Shown: positions 11,409-24,170 of the stretch, piece by piece
Layout: each line of letters starts with the position of its first letter
How positions within the stretch are numbered: the stretch's first letter is position 1
Assembly (NCBI RefSeq): GCF_041381155.1
Contig: NC_091142.1
Location: 40,535,604 to 40,599,603, forward strand
Length of the DNA: 64,000 bases
DNA from: Argopecten irradians
Taxonomy: Eukaryota; Mollusca; Bivalvia; Pectinida; Pectinidae
Reading direction: 5' to 3'
Translations under genes and position numbers: made by a program
Notes under the pieces: model-generated
What the model saw: the letters and a program-made list of their open reading frames with translations, nothing else
Databases searched by the model: none
What the model was told of the DNA's origin: nothing

Positions 11409-12878
11409 CTACCGTTTTTGTCTATCCAGAGACATATCAGTTCCTGCTTTCTGTAGACCTGAAGGTTTACTCCTTGCGAATGATTCGTAAGTGGAGTGAT
11501 CCACAACATCTCCCTGTTCCATGGTTCGTTTCACCCAAGTCCGATCATCAAGCGATAAGCTAGTCTTGCTTGTCCAGCGGTAGGGGTTACTGCCATACAT
11601 GGATGGTCTCTTATTTTCCTTAGAGTGGGTCGTGGGACCATACTTGTCCTTGGGTAAGTCTAATCCAGGTTCTGATGCAACTCGTTTAAAATTACTGTCC
11701 AAGTCAGTCTTTGATTTGAGACGGTCTTGACGAATCGCGGCAAGTTTGCGTTCTCGGGATTCGGAAGACTCAATGAACACTCTTCGTTCCGCTTTCTCCT
11801 TCTTTTCTTCTAGATTCTGTTTAACTACCATCGGAGTAAATGCCCGTGGCGTTTGTTGCTCCCTGAGTTTTCGTAACCTCTTCTCTCTTTTCCTAGCATT
11901 GTTCAGAACCGGTAAAGTTCTCTTGTCATCCAAACTAGATTGCAGACTGCTTTTACTCACAAATGATCCCGCAGTTCTCTTTGACGAGGTATCGGTCGTG
12001 GAAATAGATCCACTTTCTTCATCTCGGGACGTTTTGCTTTGCTGTATAGATAGTGTGTCCAGATACTCAAGTCTCTTTTTAATCAGCATTGCAGCCTTTT
12101 CCGTTTTATTCTCATGTGCGGGTGCTGTTGTCGGGGCAACGACGCGACCATGAATCCTCTCGCGTACATCTGGCGGAGATAGAGTCGACCACGACCGTTT
12201 CATTTTGGCATATGGCCGTTCGGAATGCCGACCGAAAAACCCGCCACCATAATGTACAACGTTCTTGGTCATTTTGAGGTATCCTAGTTTAGATAACGAT
12301 GCACTAAGATCCGGGAGTTTGTCGATAGAGCGCACTATAGCTTTCTTGACGTCATCACTGTACATAGCGTTATTAGAGGAAGACGTTGAATGTTCCGCGC
12401 TTTTCATCTGGTTATATATGTTACTCCCTATCCGCAGGGCTGTAGAATACGTAACACTTGGGTCCTTAGCACGCACATCACTTACCTCACTCGAACCTAA
12501 TAACACTCGCGATTCCAAACGTTGCTTTCGTTTAAGTTTCTTAAATTGTATTGTCTTCAACTTTCGCCCCTTTTCAGTTTCACTGTTTTTATCAATCATT
12601 TGAAAATGTCCTCCTTCGTCTGGAGATTTTCTGTCATCCTGGTCCTTTGGGATTTCTTTACTGCTATGTCCCACTTTGACCCTGACCAGGGCACCTCTGT
12701 TTTTATGTTGGAAATCCCATAGTGTCTCCCGCCTTTTTAATCCCTCATCCCGAGGATTGTCAATGACGTAACGCCGTAATTTACCCAGGTGTGTCTTTGA
12801 ATGATCCAGGTTTCCAACGTTCCCGACATTGAAAGCCTTGTCTATTTTCGGCAAGAGTGGTCCATTTACAGTCGCCAT
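11409..12878 (-). CDS. Unrecognised basic low-complexity protein, 489 aa, one coding exon
   Basis: An uninterrupted 489-codon frame from an ATG in strong context (AAAATGG) to TAG. Codon use is far less AT-biased than the surroundings, and long frames on the opposite strand are only shadows. The product starts MATVNGPLLPKIDKAFNVGN. It is rich in Lys, Arg and Ser, with no signal peptide or membrane segment. Two heptad-like basic stretches could be coiled coils (about residues 328-345, NARKREKRLRKLREQQ, and about 357-390, EEKKEKAERR to AAIRQDRLKSK). A Gly/aromatic patch (YGGGFFGRH, about residue 211) and a C-terminal NPYRWTSKTSLSLDDRTW segment (about residue 436) look like the most constrained parts. 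I do not recognise the family; a cytoskeletal or nuclear scaffold role would be a guess. The leader is spliced (acceptor at 12961) and contains short upstream ORFs. Confidence 0.75.
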   Translation of the reverse strand: MATVNGPLLPKIDKAFNVGNVGNLDHSKTHLGKLRRYVIDNPRDEGLKRRETLWDFQHKNRGALVRVKVGHSSKEIPKDQDDRKSPDEGGHFQMIDKNSETEKGRKLKTIQFKKLKRKQRLESRVLLGSSEVSDVRAKDPSVTYSTALRIGSNIYNQMKSAEHSTSSSNNAMYSDDVKKAIVRSIDKLPDLSASLSKLGYLKMTKNVVHYGGGFFGRHSERPYAKMKRSWSTLSPPDVRERIHGRVVAPTTAPAHENKTEKAAMLIKKRLEYLDTLSIQQSKTSRDEESGSISTTDTSSKRTAGSFVSKSSLQSSLDDKRTLPVLNNARKREKRLRKLREQQTPRAFTPMVVKQNLEEKKEKAERRVFIESSESRERKLAAIRQDRLKSKTDLDSNFKRVASEPGLDLPKDKYGPTTHSKENKRPSMYGSNPYRWTSKTSLSLDDRTWVKRTMEQGDVVDHSTYESFARSKPSGLQKAGTDMSLDRQKR

Positions 12879-12960
12879 TTTGCTCGTCTACTGCACCAAG
12901 CACATACTATTAGCCAAAGGTGTTGCAATCATCTCCCAAGGTCTTCCATTTAAAGGGAAT
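12879..12960 (-). other. 5' leader segment and splice acceptor of the 489-aa gene
   Basis: On the minus strand a pyrimidine tract and acceptor (ctttttaatttcag) end at 12961, so exon sequence begins at 12960. The 82-base leader before the start codon holds two upstream ORFs: ATG GAA GAC CTT GGG AGA TGA, and a 14-codon frame starting ATGATTGCAACACC. Both stop before the main ATG and could damp its translation. The upstream exon must lie further right, beyond the large minisatellite or inside the short gap before it. Confidence 0.5.
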
Positions 12961-13074
12961 CTGAAATTAAAAAGAATAGTCATTAAATGCTTGCAGCACG
13001 AAACTTAATAACAGTATTGATGGGGCAATTTGTCTTCATGACACACACAGGGTCATGGCGCAAATGTTAAGTAA

Positions 13075-16000
13075 CAGTTTTACCTAGTTACTGGGTTATC
13101 GACTACATGAATCCATCTATTACTTGGCTTTGTCTCACCTACTTAAGTCAGTAACAGTTTTAGTTAGTTACTGGTTCATCGCCTACATGAATCCTTCTAT
13201 TACTTGGCTTTGTCTCACCTACTTAAGTCAGTAACAGTTTTAGTTAGTTACTGGGTTATCGCCTACATGAATCCTTCTATTACTTGGCTTTGTCTCACCT
13301 ACTAAAGTCAGTAACAGTTTTAGTTAGTTACTGGGTTATCGCCTACATGAATCCGTCTATTACTTGGCTTTGTCTCACCTACTAAAGTAAGTAACAATTT
13401 AGTTAGTTACTGGGTTATCGCCTACATGATTCTGTCTATTACTTGGTTTTGTCTCACCTACTAAAGTAAGTAACAATTTAGTTAGTTACTGGGTTATCGC
13501 CTACATGAATCCTTCTATTACTTGGCTTTGTCTCACCTACTTAAGTCAGTAACAGTTTAGTTCGTTACTGGTTCATCGCCCACATGAATCCATCTATGAC
13601 TTGGCTTTGTCTCACCTAATAAAGTCAGTAAAAGTTTAGTTAGTTGCTGGTTTATCGCCCACATGAATCCTCTATTACTTGGTTTTGTCTCACCTACTAA
13701 AGTCAGTAACAGTTTAGTTAGTTACTGGTTATCGCCCACATGAATCCATCTATGACTTGGCTTTGTCTCACCTATAAAGTCAGTAAAAGTGTAGTTAGTT
13801 GCTGGTTTATCGCCCACATGAATCCGTCTATTACTTGGTTTTGTCTCACCTACTAAAGTCAGTAACAGTTTAGTTAGTTACTGGTTTATCGCCTACATGA
13901 ATCCGTCTATTACTTGGTTTTGTCTTACCTACTAAAGTCAGTAAAAGTTTAGTTAGTTGCTGGTTTATCGCCACATGAATCCGTCATTACTTGGTTTTGT
14001 CTCACCTACTATTTAAAGTCAGAAAAAGTTTTACTTAGTTACGGTTTATCACCTACATGAATCCGTCTGTTACTTGGCTTTGTCTCACCTACTAAAGTCA
14101 GTAACAGTTTAGTTAGTTACTGGTTTATCGCCTACATGAATCCATCTATTACTTGAATTTGTCTCACCTACTAAATTCAGTAAAAGTTTAGTTAGTTGCT
14201 GGTTTATCGCCCACATGAATCCGTCTATTATTTGGCTTTGTCTCACCTACTAAAGTCAGTAACAGTTTAGTTAGTTACTGGTTTATCGCCCACATGAATC
14301 CGTCTATTACTTGGTTTTGTGTCACCTACTAAAGTCAGTAACAGTTTAGTTAGTTACTGGTTCATCGCCTACATGAATCCGTCTATTACTTGGTTTTGTC
14401 TCACCTACTAAAGTCAGTAACAGTTTTAGTTAGTTACTGGTTTATCGCCTACATGAATCCTTCTATTACTTGACTTTGTCTCACCTACTAAAGTCAGTAA
14501 CAGTTTAGTTAGTTACTGGTTTATCGCCTACATGAATCCGTCTATTACTTGGCTTTGTCTCACCTACTAAAGTCAGTAACAGTTTAGTTAGTTACTGGTT
14601 TATCGCCTACATGAATCCTTCTATTACTTGGCTTTGTCTCACCTACTAAAGTCAGTAACAGTTTAGTTAGTTACTGGTTTATCGCCTACATGAATCCTTC
14701 TATTACTTGGCTTTGTCTCACCTACTAAAGTCAGTAACAGTTTAGTTAGTTACTGGTTTATCGCCTACATGAATCCGTCTATTACTTGGCTTTGTCTCAC
14801 CTACTAAAGTCAGTAACAGTTTAGTTAGTTACTGGTTTATCGCCTACATGAATCCGTCTATTACTTGGTTTTGTCTCACCTACTAAAGTCAGTAACAGTT
14901 TAGTTAGTTACTGGTTTATCGCCTACATGAATCTGTCTATTACTTGGCTTTGTCTCACCTACTAAAGTCAGTAACAGTTTAGTTAGTTACTGGGTTATCG
15001 CCTACATGAATCCGTCTATTACTTGGCTTTGTCTCACCTACTAAAGTCAGTAACAGTTTTAGTTAGTTACTGGTTTATCGCCTACATGAATCCGTCTATT
15101 ACTTGGTTTTGTCTCACCTACTAAAGTCAGTAACAGTTTAGTTAGTTACTGGTTTATCGCCTACATGAATCCGTCTATTACTTGGTTTTGTCTCACCTAC
15201 TAAAGTCAGTAACAGTTTAGTTAGTTACTGGTTTATCGCCTACATGAATCCGTCTATTACTTGGCTTTGTCTCACCTACTAAAGTCAGTAACAGTTTAGT
15301 TAGTTACTGGTTTATCGCCTACATGAATCCTTCTATTACTTGGCTTTGTCTCACCTACTAAAGTCAGTAACAGTTTAGTTAGTTACTGGTTATCGCCTAC
15401 ATGAATCCGTCTATTACTTGGTTTTGTCTCACCTACTAAAGTCAGTAACAGTTAGTATTACGTTATTCATAACGTCTATACTTGGTTTTATGCGCCTATA
15501 TCGATGAATCCGTCTATTACTTGGTTTTGTCTCACCTACTAAAGTCAGTAACAGTTTTAGTTAGTTACTGGGTTATCGCCTACATGAATCCTTCTATTAC
15601 TTGGCTTTGTCTCACCTACTAAAGTCAGTAACAGTTTAGTTAGTTACTGGTTTATCGCCTACATGAATCCGTCTATTACTTGGTTTTGTCTCACCTACTA
15701 AAGTCAGTAACAGTTTAGTTAGTTACTGGTTTATCGCCTACATGAATCCGTCTATTACTTGGTTTTGTCTCACCTACTAAAGTCAGTAACAGTTTAGTTA
15801 GTTACTGGTTTATCGCCTACATGAATCCGTCTATTACTTGGTTTTGTCTCACCTACTAAAGTCAGTAACAGTTTTAGTTAGTTACTGGTTTATCGCCTAC
15901 ATGAATCCTTCTATTACTTGGCTTTGTCTCACCTACTAAAGTCAGTAACAGTTTAGTTAGTTACTGGTTTATCGCCTACATGAATCCGTCTATTACTTGG

Positions 16001-18597
16001 TTTTGTCTCACCTACTAAAGTCAGTAACAGTTTAGTTAGTTACTGGTTTATCGCCTACATGAATCCGTCTATTACTTGGCTTTGTCTCACCTACTAAAGT
16101 CAGTAACAGTTTAGTTAGTTACTGGTTTATCGCCTACATGAATCCGTCTATTACTTGGTTTTGTCTCACCTACTAAAGTCAGTAACAGTTTAGTTAGTTA
16201 CTGGTTTATCGCCTACATGAATCCGTCTATTACTTGGTTTTGTCTCACCTACTAAAGTCAGTAACAGTTTAGTTAGTTACTGGTTTATCGCCTACATGAA
16301 TCCGTCTATTACTTGGTTTTGTCTCACCTACTAAAGTCAGTAAAAGTTTAGTTAGTTTCTGGGTTATCGCCTACATGAATCCGTCTATTACTTGGTTTTG
16401 TCTCACCTACTAAAGTCAGTAACAGTTTAGTTAGTTTACTGGGTTTATCGCCTACATGAATCCGTCTATTACTTGGTTTTGTCTCACCTACTAAAGTCAG
16501 TAACAGTTTAGTTAGTTACTGGTTTATCGTCTACATGAATCCTTCTATTACTTGGTTTTGTCTCACCTACTAAAGTCAGTAACAGTTTTAGTTAGTTACT
16601 GGTTTATCGCCTACATGAATCCGTCTATTACTTGGTTTTGTCTCACCTACTAAAGTCAGTAAACAGTTTAGTTAGTTACTGGTTTATCGCCTACATGAAT
16701 CCGTCTATTACTTGGTTTTGTCTCACCTACTAAAGTCAGTAACAGTTTAGTTAGTTACTGGTTTATCGCCTACATGAATCCGTCTATTACTTGGTTTTGT
16801 CTCACCTACTAAAGTCAGTAACAGTTTAGTTAGTTACTGGTTTATCGCCTACATGAATCCATCTATTACTTGGTTTTGTCTCACTACTAAAGTCAGTAAA
16901 AGTTTAGTTAGTTACTGGTTTATCGCCTACATGAATCCGTCTATTACTTGGCTTTGTCTCACCTACTAAAGTCAGTAACAGTTTAGTTAGTTACTGGTTC
17001 ATCGCCTACATGAATCCGTCTATTACTTGGCTTTGTCTCACCTACTAAAGTCAGTAAAAGTTTAGTTAGTTACTGGTTATCGCCTACATGAATCCGTCTA
17101 TTACTTGGTTTTGTCTCACCTACTAAAGTCAGTAACAGTTTAGTTAGTTACTGGTTTATCGCCCACATGAATCCGTCTATTACTTGGTTTTGTCTCACCT
17201 ACTAAAGTCAGAACAGTTTAGTTAGTTACTGGTTCATCGCCCACATGAATCCGTCTATTACTTGGTTTGTCTCACCTACTAAAGTCAGTAACAGCTTAGT
17301 TAGTTACTGGTTCATCGCCTACATGAATCCGTCTATTACTTGGCTTTGTGTCACCTGCTAAAATCAGTAACAGTTTTAGTTAGTTACTGGTTCATCGCCT
17401 ACATGAATTTGTCTATTACTTGGTTTTGTTCACCTACTAAAGTCAGTAATAGTTTAGTTAGTTTCTGGGTTATCGCCTACATGAATCCGTCTATTACTTG
17501 GTTTTGTCTCACCTACTAAAGTCAGTAACAGTTTAGTTAGTTACTGGGTTATCGCCTACATGAATCCGTCTATTACTTGGTTTTGTCTCACCTACTAAAG
17601 TCAGTAACAGTTTAGTTAGTTACTGGTTTATCGTCTACATGAATCCGTCTATTACTTGGTTTTGTCTCACCTACTAAAGTCAGTTAACAGTTTAGTTAGT
17701 TACTGGGTTATCGCCTACATGAATCCTTCTATTATTGTTTGTCTCCTACAAGTCAGTAAATTAGTTAGTTTGTATGTGAATCCGTCTATTACTTGGTTTG
17801 TCTCACCTACTAAAGTCAGTAACAGTTTAGTTAGTTACTGGTTCATCGCCTACATGAATCCGTCTATTACTTGGTTTTGTCTCACCTACTAAAGTCAGTA
17901 ACAGTTTTAGTTAGTTACTGGGTTATCGCCCACATGAATCCGTCTATTACTTGGTTTTGTCTCACCTACTAAAGTCAGTAACAGTTTAGTTAGTTACTGG
18001 TTTATCGCCTACATGAATCCGTCTATTACTTGGCTTTGTGTCACCTGCTAAAGTCAGTAACAGTTTAGTTAGTTACTGGGTTATCGCCTACATGAATCCG
18101 TCTATTACTTGGTTTTGTCTCACCTACTAAAGTCAGTAACAGTTTAGTTAGTTACTGGTTTATCGCCTACATGAATCCGTCTATTACTTGGTTTTGTGTC
18201 ACCTACTAAAGTCAGTAACAGTTTAGTTAGTTACTGGGTTATCGCCTACATGAATCCGTCTATTACTTGGTTTTGTCTCACCTACTAAAGTCAGTAACAG
18301 TTTAGTTAGTTACTGGGTTATCGCCTACATGAATCCGTCTATTACTTGGTTTTGTCTCACCTACTAAAGTCAGTAACAGTTTAGTTAGTTACTGGTTTAT
18401 CGCCTACATGAATCCGTCTATTACTTGGTTTTGTCTCACCTACTAAAGTCAGTAACAGTTTAGTTAGTTACTGGTTTATCGCCTACATGAATCCGTCTAT
18501 TACTTGGTTTTGTCTCACCTGCTAAAGTCAGTAACAGTTTAGTTAATTACTGCGTTATCGCCTACATGAATCCGTCTATTACTTGACTTTGAGTCAG
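13075..18597. repeat. Large minisatellite, 79-80-bp unit, about 70 copies
   Basis: The unit reads, in part, ttagttagttactggtttat, cgcctacatgaatccgtcta, ttacttggttttgtctcacc and tactaaagtcagtaacag. Early copies (13075-13560) are 80 bp with an extra t and ttaagtcag; later copies are mostly 79 bp. Variants at fixed positions (ccgtc/ccttc/ccatc, gcctac/gcccac, ggtttatc/gggttatc/ggttcatc) recur in blocks, which points to unequal exchange of groups of units. Breaks in register occur near 15450-15500 and 17730-17790. Seen on the minus strand, every unit carries tttagtaggtgaga, a splice-site-like word. No coding function. Confidence 0.97.
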
Positions 18598-19577
18598 TAT
18601 TTTGTCGGCGTGACAAGCCATGGTTCAAATAGTCGCACTAATAACTAATGATATAACATATCGAGTGACGATTGAGGATTGAATTGTATCCGGACTATTA
18701 ACCACGATCCACTCAATCGCTTATCCACATAATCACAGCACCATGTAAAGTTTATGATTATGGAAAATTTGCCAAGCTCCAGCTAATACTTAACAAGTTG
18801 TAGACATTCATGTTATTTGTCAGTTAATGAGAACGGACGGTATGAATAAAACTGACCTTCAATGCTGATTACCACTGGTATCGACCAATCTAGTATCAGT
18901 ATTGATGATTAATCGGAAACGATTCCATCAATGAATAACAATCACAATGCCCCAGGGACGCTAGAATGGAATTATCAATTTACATTTGAGACGTAATATT
19001 AGCATTACTTTTTCCACACAATACATAAATGATGCAGTGTGAAGTGTTATTATGGAACACTGGTTTTGAGATTGAATCAAATTTTGTTGATCATGTAATA
19101 ACATAATGACATGAACAGTGTTGAGTTTAGCATAAAGAGAAAATATCACATTTTAATGACATAATATGCAGAATAAAAGCGATGGTAGTGTCGGAAAAAA
19201 TAGGAGGGTTATTATATATATCGAGTATTATTAGTAATATAAAGTATTCGTCAAGTTTATAAATCAGATAAAACAATACCGGTTACCGGTATAACAACAA
19301 AATAACAGAATATACAAAGGGATAAAAATTGTACCGAGACTACTTAATTTTTTTTTAATTGGCCATCCACCAATCACTTGATTCATTCTTCAACGTTAAG
19401 ATCACCTCCTGAAATGAATTACTGCCCTTGAAAGTATGATTGATTTATAAAATGATAAGTGGGTAAATGCGGTTTTATCACTACATTAAGTTCATTTCTA
19501 TATCCCAATTCAATCCGTAAAAATACTGGAAAGAATAGGTAAGTAACAAATGTATAATGATAACATCCATATAATTC

Positions 19578-19702
19578 TGGCCCCAAGATGGTGAAACAGT
19601 TCTAAGTTTAAACTTAGCCAATCGCAGATGACGTTACAAAACGTTACGTCAATTTTGATTGACTAAGTCTGAGACAGTTTCATGATCAATATCTCCAGGC
19701 CA
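19578..19702. mobile_element. Short palindromic MITE
   Basis: Left arm gtgaaacagttctaagttta followed by aacttagccaatc; right arm gattgactaagtctgagaca followed by gtttcat. The arms are inverted matches of about 27 bases with few mismatches. The centre contains tgacgttac and cgttacgtca, a second near-palindrome. Outer words ggcc and ggcc bracket the element. Confidence 0.6.
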
Positions 19703-20518
19703 AACATTTAGGGAAAAGGTGGAAATACATTACTCTTTTAGAAAATTCTCAGGAAAACAAAGCCTCATCAAAATAAAAAAATGAAAACAACTCTGGATCC
19801 ACCACTCAACATTCTAACACTAGAGAAAATATGTTCGCTCTATGGTGTGCTTTGTATTGCTCTCACAATGTTTTGTCGAAAGTCAAATCTTTTGATCTGT
19901 GTTTTTAAGATGGATACGTACCTAATGTGCTGAAGTATAAGTACTCGGAATATTTTGTCTGTATAATAAATCCAGGTCAATATCGAAGTGCTCTTACTCA
20001 AGTGCCATTAAAACATAGTACACCAATCTACATTCGGAACATTTTGTTGAGTGATTTATATCGTATGGCTTTATTACTATACAAACGTCGGCATATTCAT
20101 ATTCTAAATACCGAAATAAACATGTTGACATTCGCAAGATAAATTTTAAATCCATAATAAAACTATAACAAAAAAGACATTTTAAAATACACCGGCAAGC
20201 ACTTTATTCCTCTATTCTCCAAAAGAATCAATCTATTCAAGAAAAGCTCAGCTAAACAAGCATCACAAAGATGTAATACTTTGGTATGAGGTCTAATATC
20301 GATCAGACTTCGTGTGAATATTTGACACCTTCACTGAAATGTAAACACACTCAACACTCCAATGTCCAATACACTTCAAACAAGTGTCACTTCCTCAGCG
20401 TGATACAAGTGTCAATACAGTCACACAGGACCTCGGTACGATTTCCTCATGCAAGTGCCAATACAGTAACACAGGACCTCGATACGATTTCCTCATACAA
20501 GTGCCAACAGGACCTCTG

Positions 20519-20592
20519 TAATTCTGTAATGCTTCCCTATGGAGAATTTAAAGTTTCCTTAAATTTAAGGAATGTTTATAAAACTGGGCCCT
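20519..20592 (+). mobile_element. Fragment of the MITE family at 44.8 kb
   Basis: ctgtaatgcttccctatgga, gaatttaaagtttcc, ttaaggaatgtttataaaac and tgggcc line up with the right half of the element at 44773-44958 (ctgtaatgcattcc..., ggagaattttaag..., ttaaggaatgatgataaaac, tgggcc). Same orientation. Only one arm is present. Confidence 0.5.
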
Positions 20593-22632
20593 GGACCGAT
20601 AGATGAAAACTCATGCCAAGCTCCTTGACATTTGTAACACTCAACCTTTACCTAGTAGGAACTCCTTGAAAATGAAACGTTTTTTTGAAGATACAAGCGT
20701 TGCAATATCACGATTTGTAAAGAGAAAAAATGATTTTCAATCTATAACCGAAATCTCAATGCCATTATTTAACACATTGAATGGATTTTAGTGATAAAAG
20801 ATGATTGGCTAGTAGTGGTAATTACAGTTTTAATTAAAACATCTTTTATGGTTATATCTCTTTGTAAAAAGGTCATCTTTACACATATATTGCCTTTTTG
20901 TAATCAAAGTTTTTGATTATTATTATGACTTTCAATTCTTGGCTTGGTTTTTGTTTCTGCATAAGGCCAAAATGAAATTATCGTAAATTCTACATTGATT
21001 TTATGAATGAATTTTATTTGCATCGGTGATTAACCTACTAGGTTAATATCAAAAATATTAAATATTAATCAAATGCCTAGGTTTAATTAGAATTATTTAT
21101 TGGAGAAAGAAGTTCACTTTCTAAATGGATTATCAGGTCTGCCGTGAAAAACATAAAGTGTTTAGCAATGCACGATATCTTAAACATTTTATGTACGTAC
21201 CTATGATTTTAATTGAAAAACGACTATATTAGCTAATCTGTTTTTTAAACGCGTACATTAGGTACACAGCTAGGGGTTACTGTACAAGGTTTATAACGAA
21301 ATGCAAACGCCCTTCAATAAATATTAAATTCCATACCTTGTCAAATCATTGAACGTCTTCAATAAATTCGATATGGCCACGATAAGAAATGAGAATAAAT
21401 GAATAAATTTGAATTATTTATCTTCCCCAATTAAGGTGACCATGATTCAGTATTTTAAGACCACCAATTTACATAACTGCTGAAGTTAGATACATTGAAA
21501 ACCAATATCCAATGACGTAGACAATGTTTCCGATGTCTGTCTGGAGTATGGAAATTTGACGGAAAGACAAAAGGATCGACGGAATTCAGGAAAACCACAA
21601 AGTAGAGTTGATTAGAAAATGATTTATACACATGTTCCATGTAACATCTACATACATTTTGTACACACTAATAAGTGACCCCATAGGTTTTACTTTTGAT
21701 GCAGTAAACAGATCTTTTGCTTCATGAACTTTGAATACATAGTTTACATTAAAAACGTGATCCGAGATTACGTTAGTTGATCAGTGAGGGACCATCAACT
21801 CACGTATACCAATAAATGAATAGAGTTACATGTTATGGAGATATAATACAAGCACATACGAATACACTTCTGTTTTGTGTTATATCTCTATAACATAAAA
21901 CATTTATTCAAACTAATTCTGATAATTCAATTTATTATAGATATTCTCCTTACGTTCATTGAGACGTAAATTGACCAGGAAATTATAACAATAAGCTTTA
22001 TTTATTGTACTTAAAATTCAATAATCTGTACATGTATATATTTCAAGAAATATAGCAACGATATAAACTAGTTATTGATATATATAAACCTATTATTTTC
22101 GCGAGATTTTTGCCTGATTTTTCGAGATGTAAATAATTTATGTATTCGCGAACATATCGGAATATTAACGAAGACGTGATATATTGTATAGTTGATAAAA
22201 ATGTGGTTTACCGTATCTGACGAGATAATAAAGTACTGTCGGTCACAGAGAAAAATAAATCAAAATATGGTGGATCACCAACTAGCCCATTACAGAGCGA
22301 ATGACAAGGTCATTATCTTAGTAGTTCAGTAAGAGCATTAAGTGGGAATGACAATAGAAGTATATCAATGCAGTCAGTTAATAGGACTATTAAGATAAAA
22401 TCATAGAGTTTTCCATCTTATTAATAGTGATTAATAGTAATCGTTTGATATCGGTCTAATAAATAAAGGGTTATAAGAATATAGGGCTACAGGAAATGAT
22501 ATTCAAGTATTTGTTATTTTGGTGGGAAACTAACGTGTAAAAATTCATTGTGTCAATAACAATATACATGTACATACATTATGTGATCAATGTTATTTCA
22601 TGTGATGTTCAATCTGATAAGGATTAAATATA

Positions 22633-22862
<230 letters not shown>

Positions 22863-22869
22863 ACGCCTA

Positions 22870-23866
22870 ATGCATGAGATCTAATTTATTAAATTCTCAC
22901 CCCTGTTTGTCAGTGTAATAAATACATCGTTGTAATGTTAATATAGTGACCAATATACATGTACCTCTGTTGACATTGTTATCAAACTGAGCTACATGTA
23001 CCTTGTTTATAAAACTGTGACAATGTAATATTACCTAACTCGTAATCCATTGATAATACTTTCACTTAAAACAGACGTGGTATTAATATGTTTGAATATG
23101 TAGGTTCGCGTTTCATACAGCTGTCGAACAACGTAATACTTTCACATTCCTATTCAACCAATTCCATTGTAAACTCACAAAAAAATTCTTACCCGAATAT
23201 AAAATAGCGTTACTTCCCACCTCTCTAGCTCAAATACCACTTTATTAAGAATTGGGAGATAATTAGACAATATCATTATTAAAACAATTTTCATATTAGT
23301 GTAAATATAAATTTTTAATAATGTGACAATGGCACAATGTGACTTGACAAACGTTTTAACCTAATTTGCCGGAACTAAGTATAACCCTAAGAATTGGCAG
23401 GTAGTGCAGTATATATACCCATTAATTAAATGATATCTTAATATGCCATCAAGCTAAATAATTGAATTCATGGACAATATGGAAATGGGAATCGAATTCG
23501 GGATATAATTATATTGATTGTGTTGTAATGCTTGCATAACTACAGTGTATAATTGTATCATATTCTATGCACGAAACGTAACTACAAAACTAGGACAAGA
23601 TATATTTTATGGAATTACTTCTAGAACTTACAGAATGATATGAAGAACATATCTAATAAATATTTAAGAAAAATGAAAAAAGACAAGTGCCAAAATAACA
23701 ATGTCAATAACATTTAAGATAAATTGCAGTAAATATTTAGGATAAATATCAGATAAATATCAATAAACATTTAAGATAAAAGTAAAAAAACAATTTAAGA
23801 ATGTCAATAAGATATTATATTAGTTGTTTTTACTGCTGATATTGAGCAGATAATATGTCCGTGCTT
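22870..23866. other. Gene-free AT-rich DNA
   Basis: Nothing coding seen. Around 23690-23815 the word cattta.gataaat.. recurs four or five times (caataacatttaagataaat and variants), a decayed short tandem repeat. Confidence 0.45.
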
Positions 23867-23873
23867 CACTTAC

Positions 23874-23909
23874 CGCAGTCGTGTCCTGTCTGTCTCCATA
23901 CGGAGCCAT
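23874..23909 (-). other. Candidate first exon with strong donor
   Basis: On the minus strand an ATG in good context (ACTATGG) opens 12 codons, MAPYGDRQDTTA, ending at a textbook donor (GCG/gtaagtg). Upstream (23910-24170) is comparatively GC-rich and promoter-like. If spliced to the acceptor at 12961 the frame stops after 17 more codons, so it would serve as leader with an upstream ORF for the 489-aa gene. Alternatively it belongs to another gene whose next exon I could not find. Transcript evidence is needed to choose. Confidence 0.3.
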
Positions 23910-24170
23910 AGTAACATTTGTACTGTAGTACTATCATGGGAATAGACCTACCCTATGCATTACCCTAGTAGACAGAACCGTCCTCCCGACCTTTGACCCG
24001 ACCCAGTCCAGCCTATCGGGGTCATAAGGCAGTGTTCGGGTAAAACAATGTACTCCTAAGTTAAACAGAGTACAAAACAGTAAAATGATAATCAATTACC
24101 TGGACAGGTAATAATAACTGGACACAGGTAATCACAGGTGAGTTCCTCGAGTGCAAATATATCCTGTCTG
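23910..24170 (-). promoter_or_regulatory. Promoter-like segment with a DR1 nuclear-receptor site
   Basis: This stretch is richer in GC than its surroundings. On the minus strand at 24001-23989 it contains GGGTCAAAGGTCG, a direct repeat of two AGGTCA-like half sites spaced by one base, as bound by HNF4/RXR-type receptors. At 24105-24145 the word acaggtaat recurs, as it does near 3440 before the other minus-strand gene. This is a motif-based inference. Confidence 0.3.

Larger units (their letters stand above)
18600..22630. other. Gene-free AT-rich DNA with small repeats
   Basis: No supportable gene. Contents besides the MITE at 19588-19702: a 46-bp unit in about 2.5 copies at 20395-20515 (acaggacctcggtacgattt...); a dispersed-repeat fragment at 20519-20590; cgcg words at 22085-22170 related to the MITE family at 27.5 kb. 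The rest is plain AT-rich sequence. Confidence 0.5.

Noticed and set aside
11746..12722. Plus-strand frames of 62-135 codons
   Set aside because: Antisense shadows of the 489-codon minus-strand gene.
13075..18597. CRISPR-like regularity of the large array
   Set aside because: Units are fully tandem with no unique spacers, and the DNA is from an animal; it is a minisatellite.
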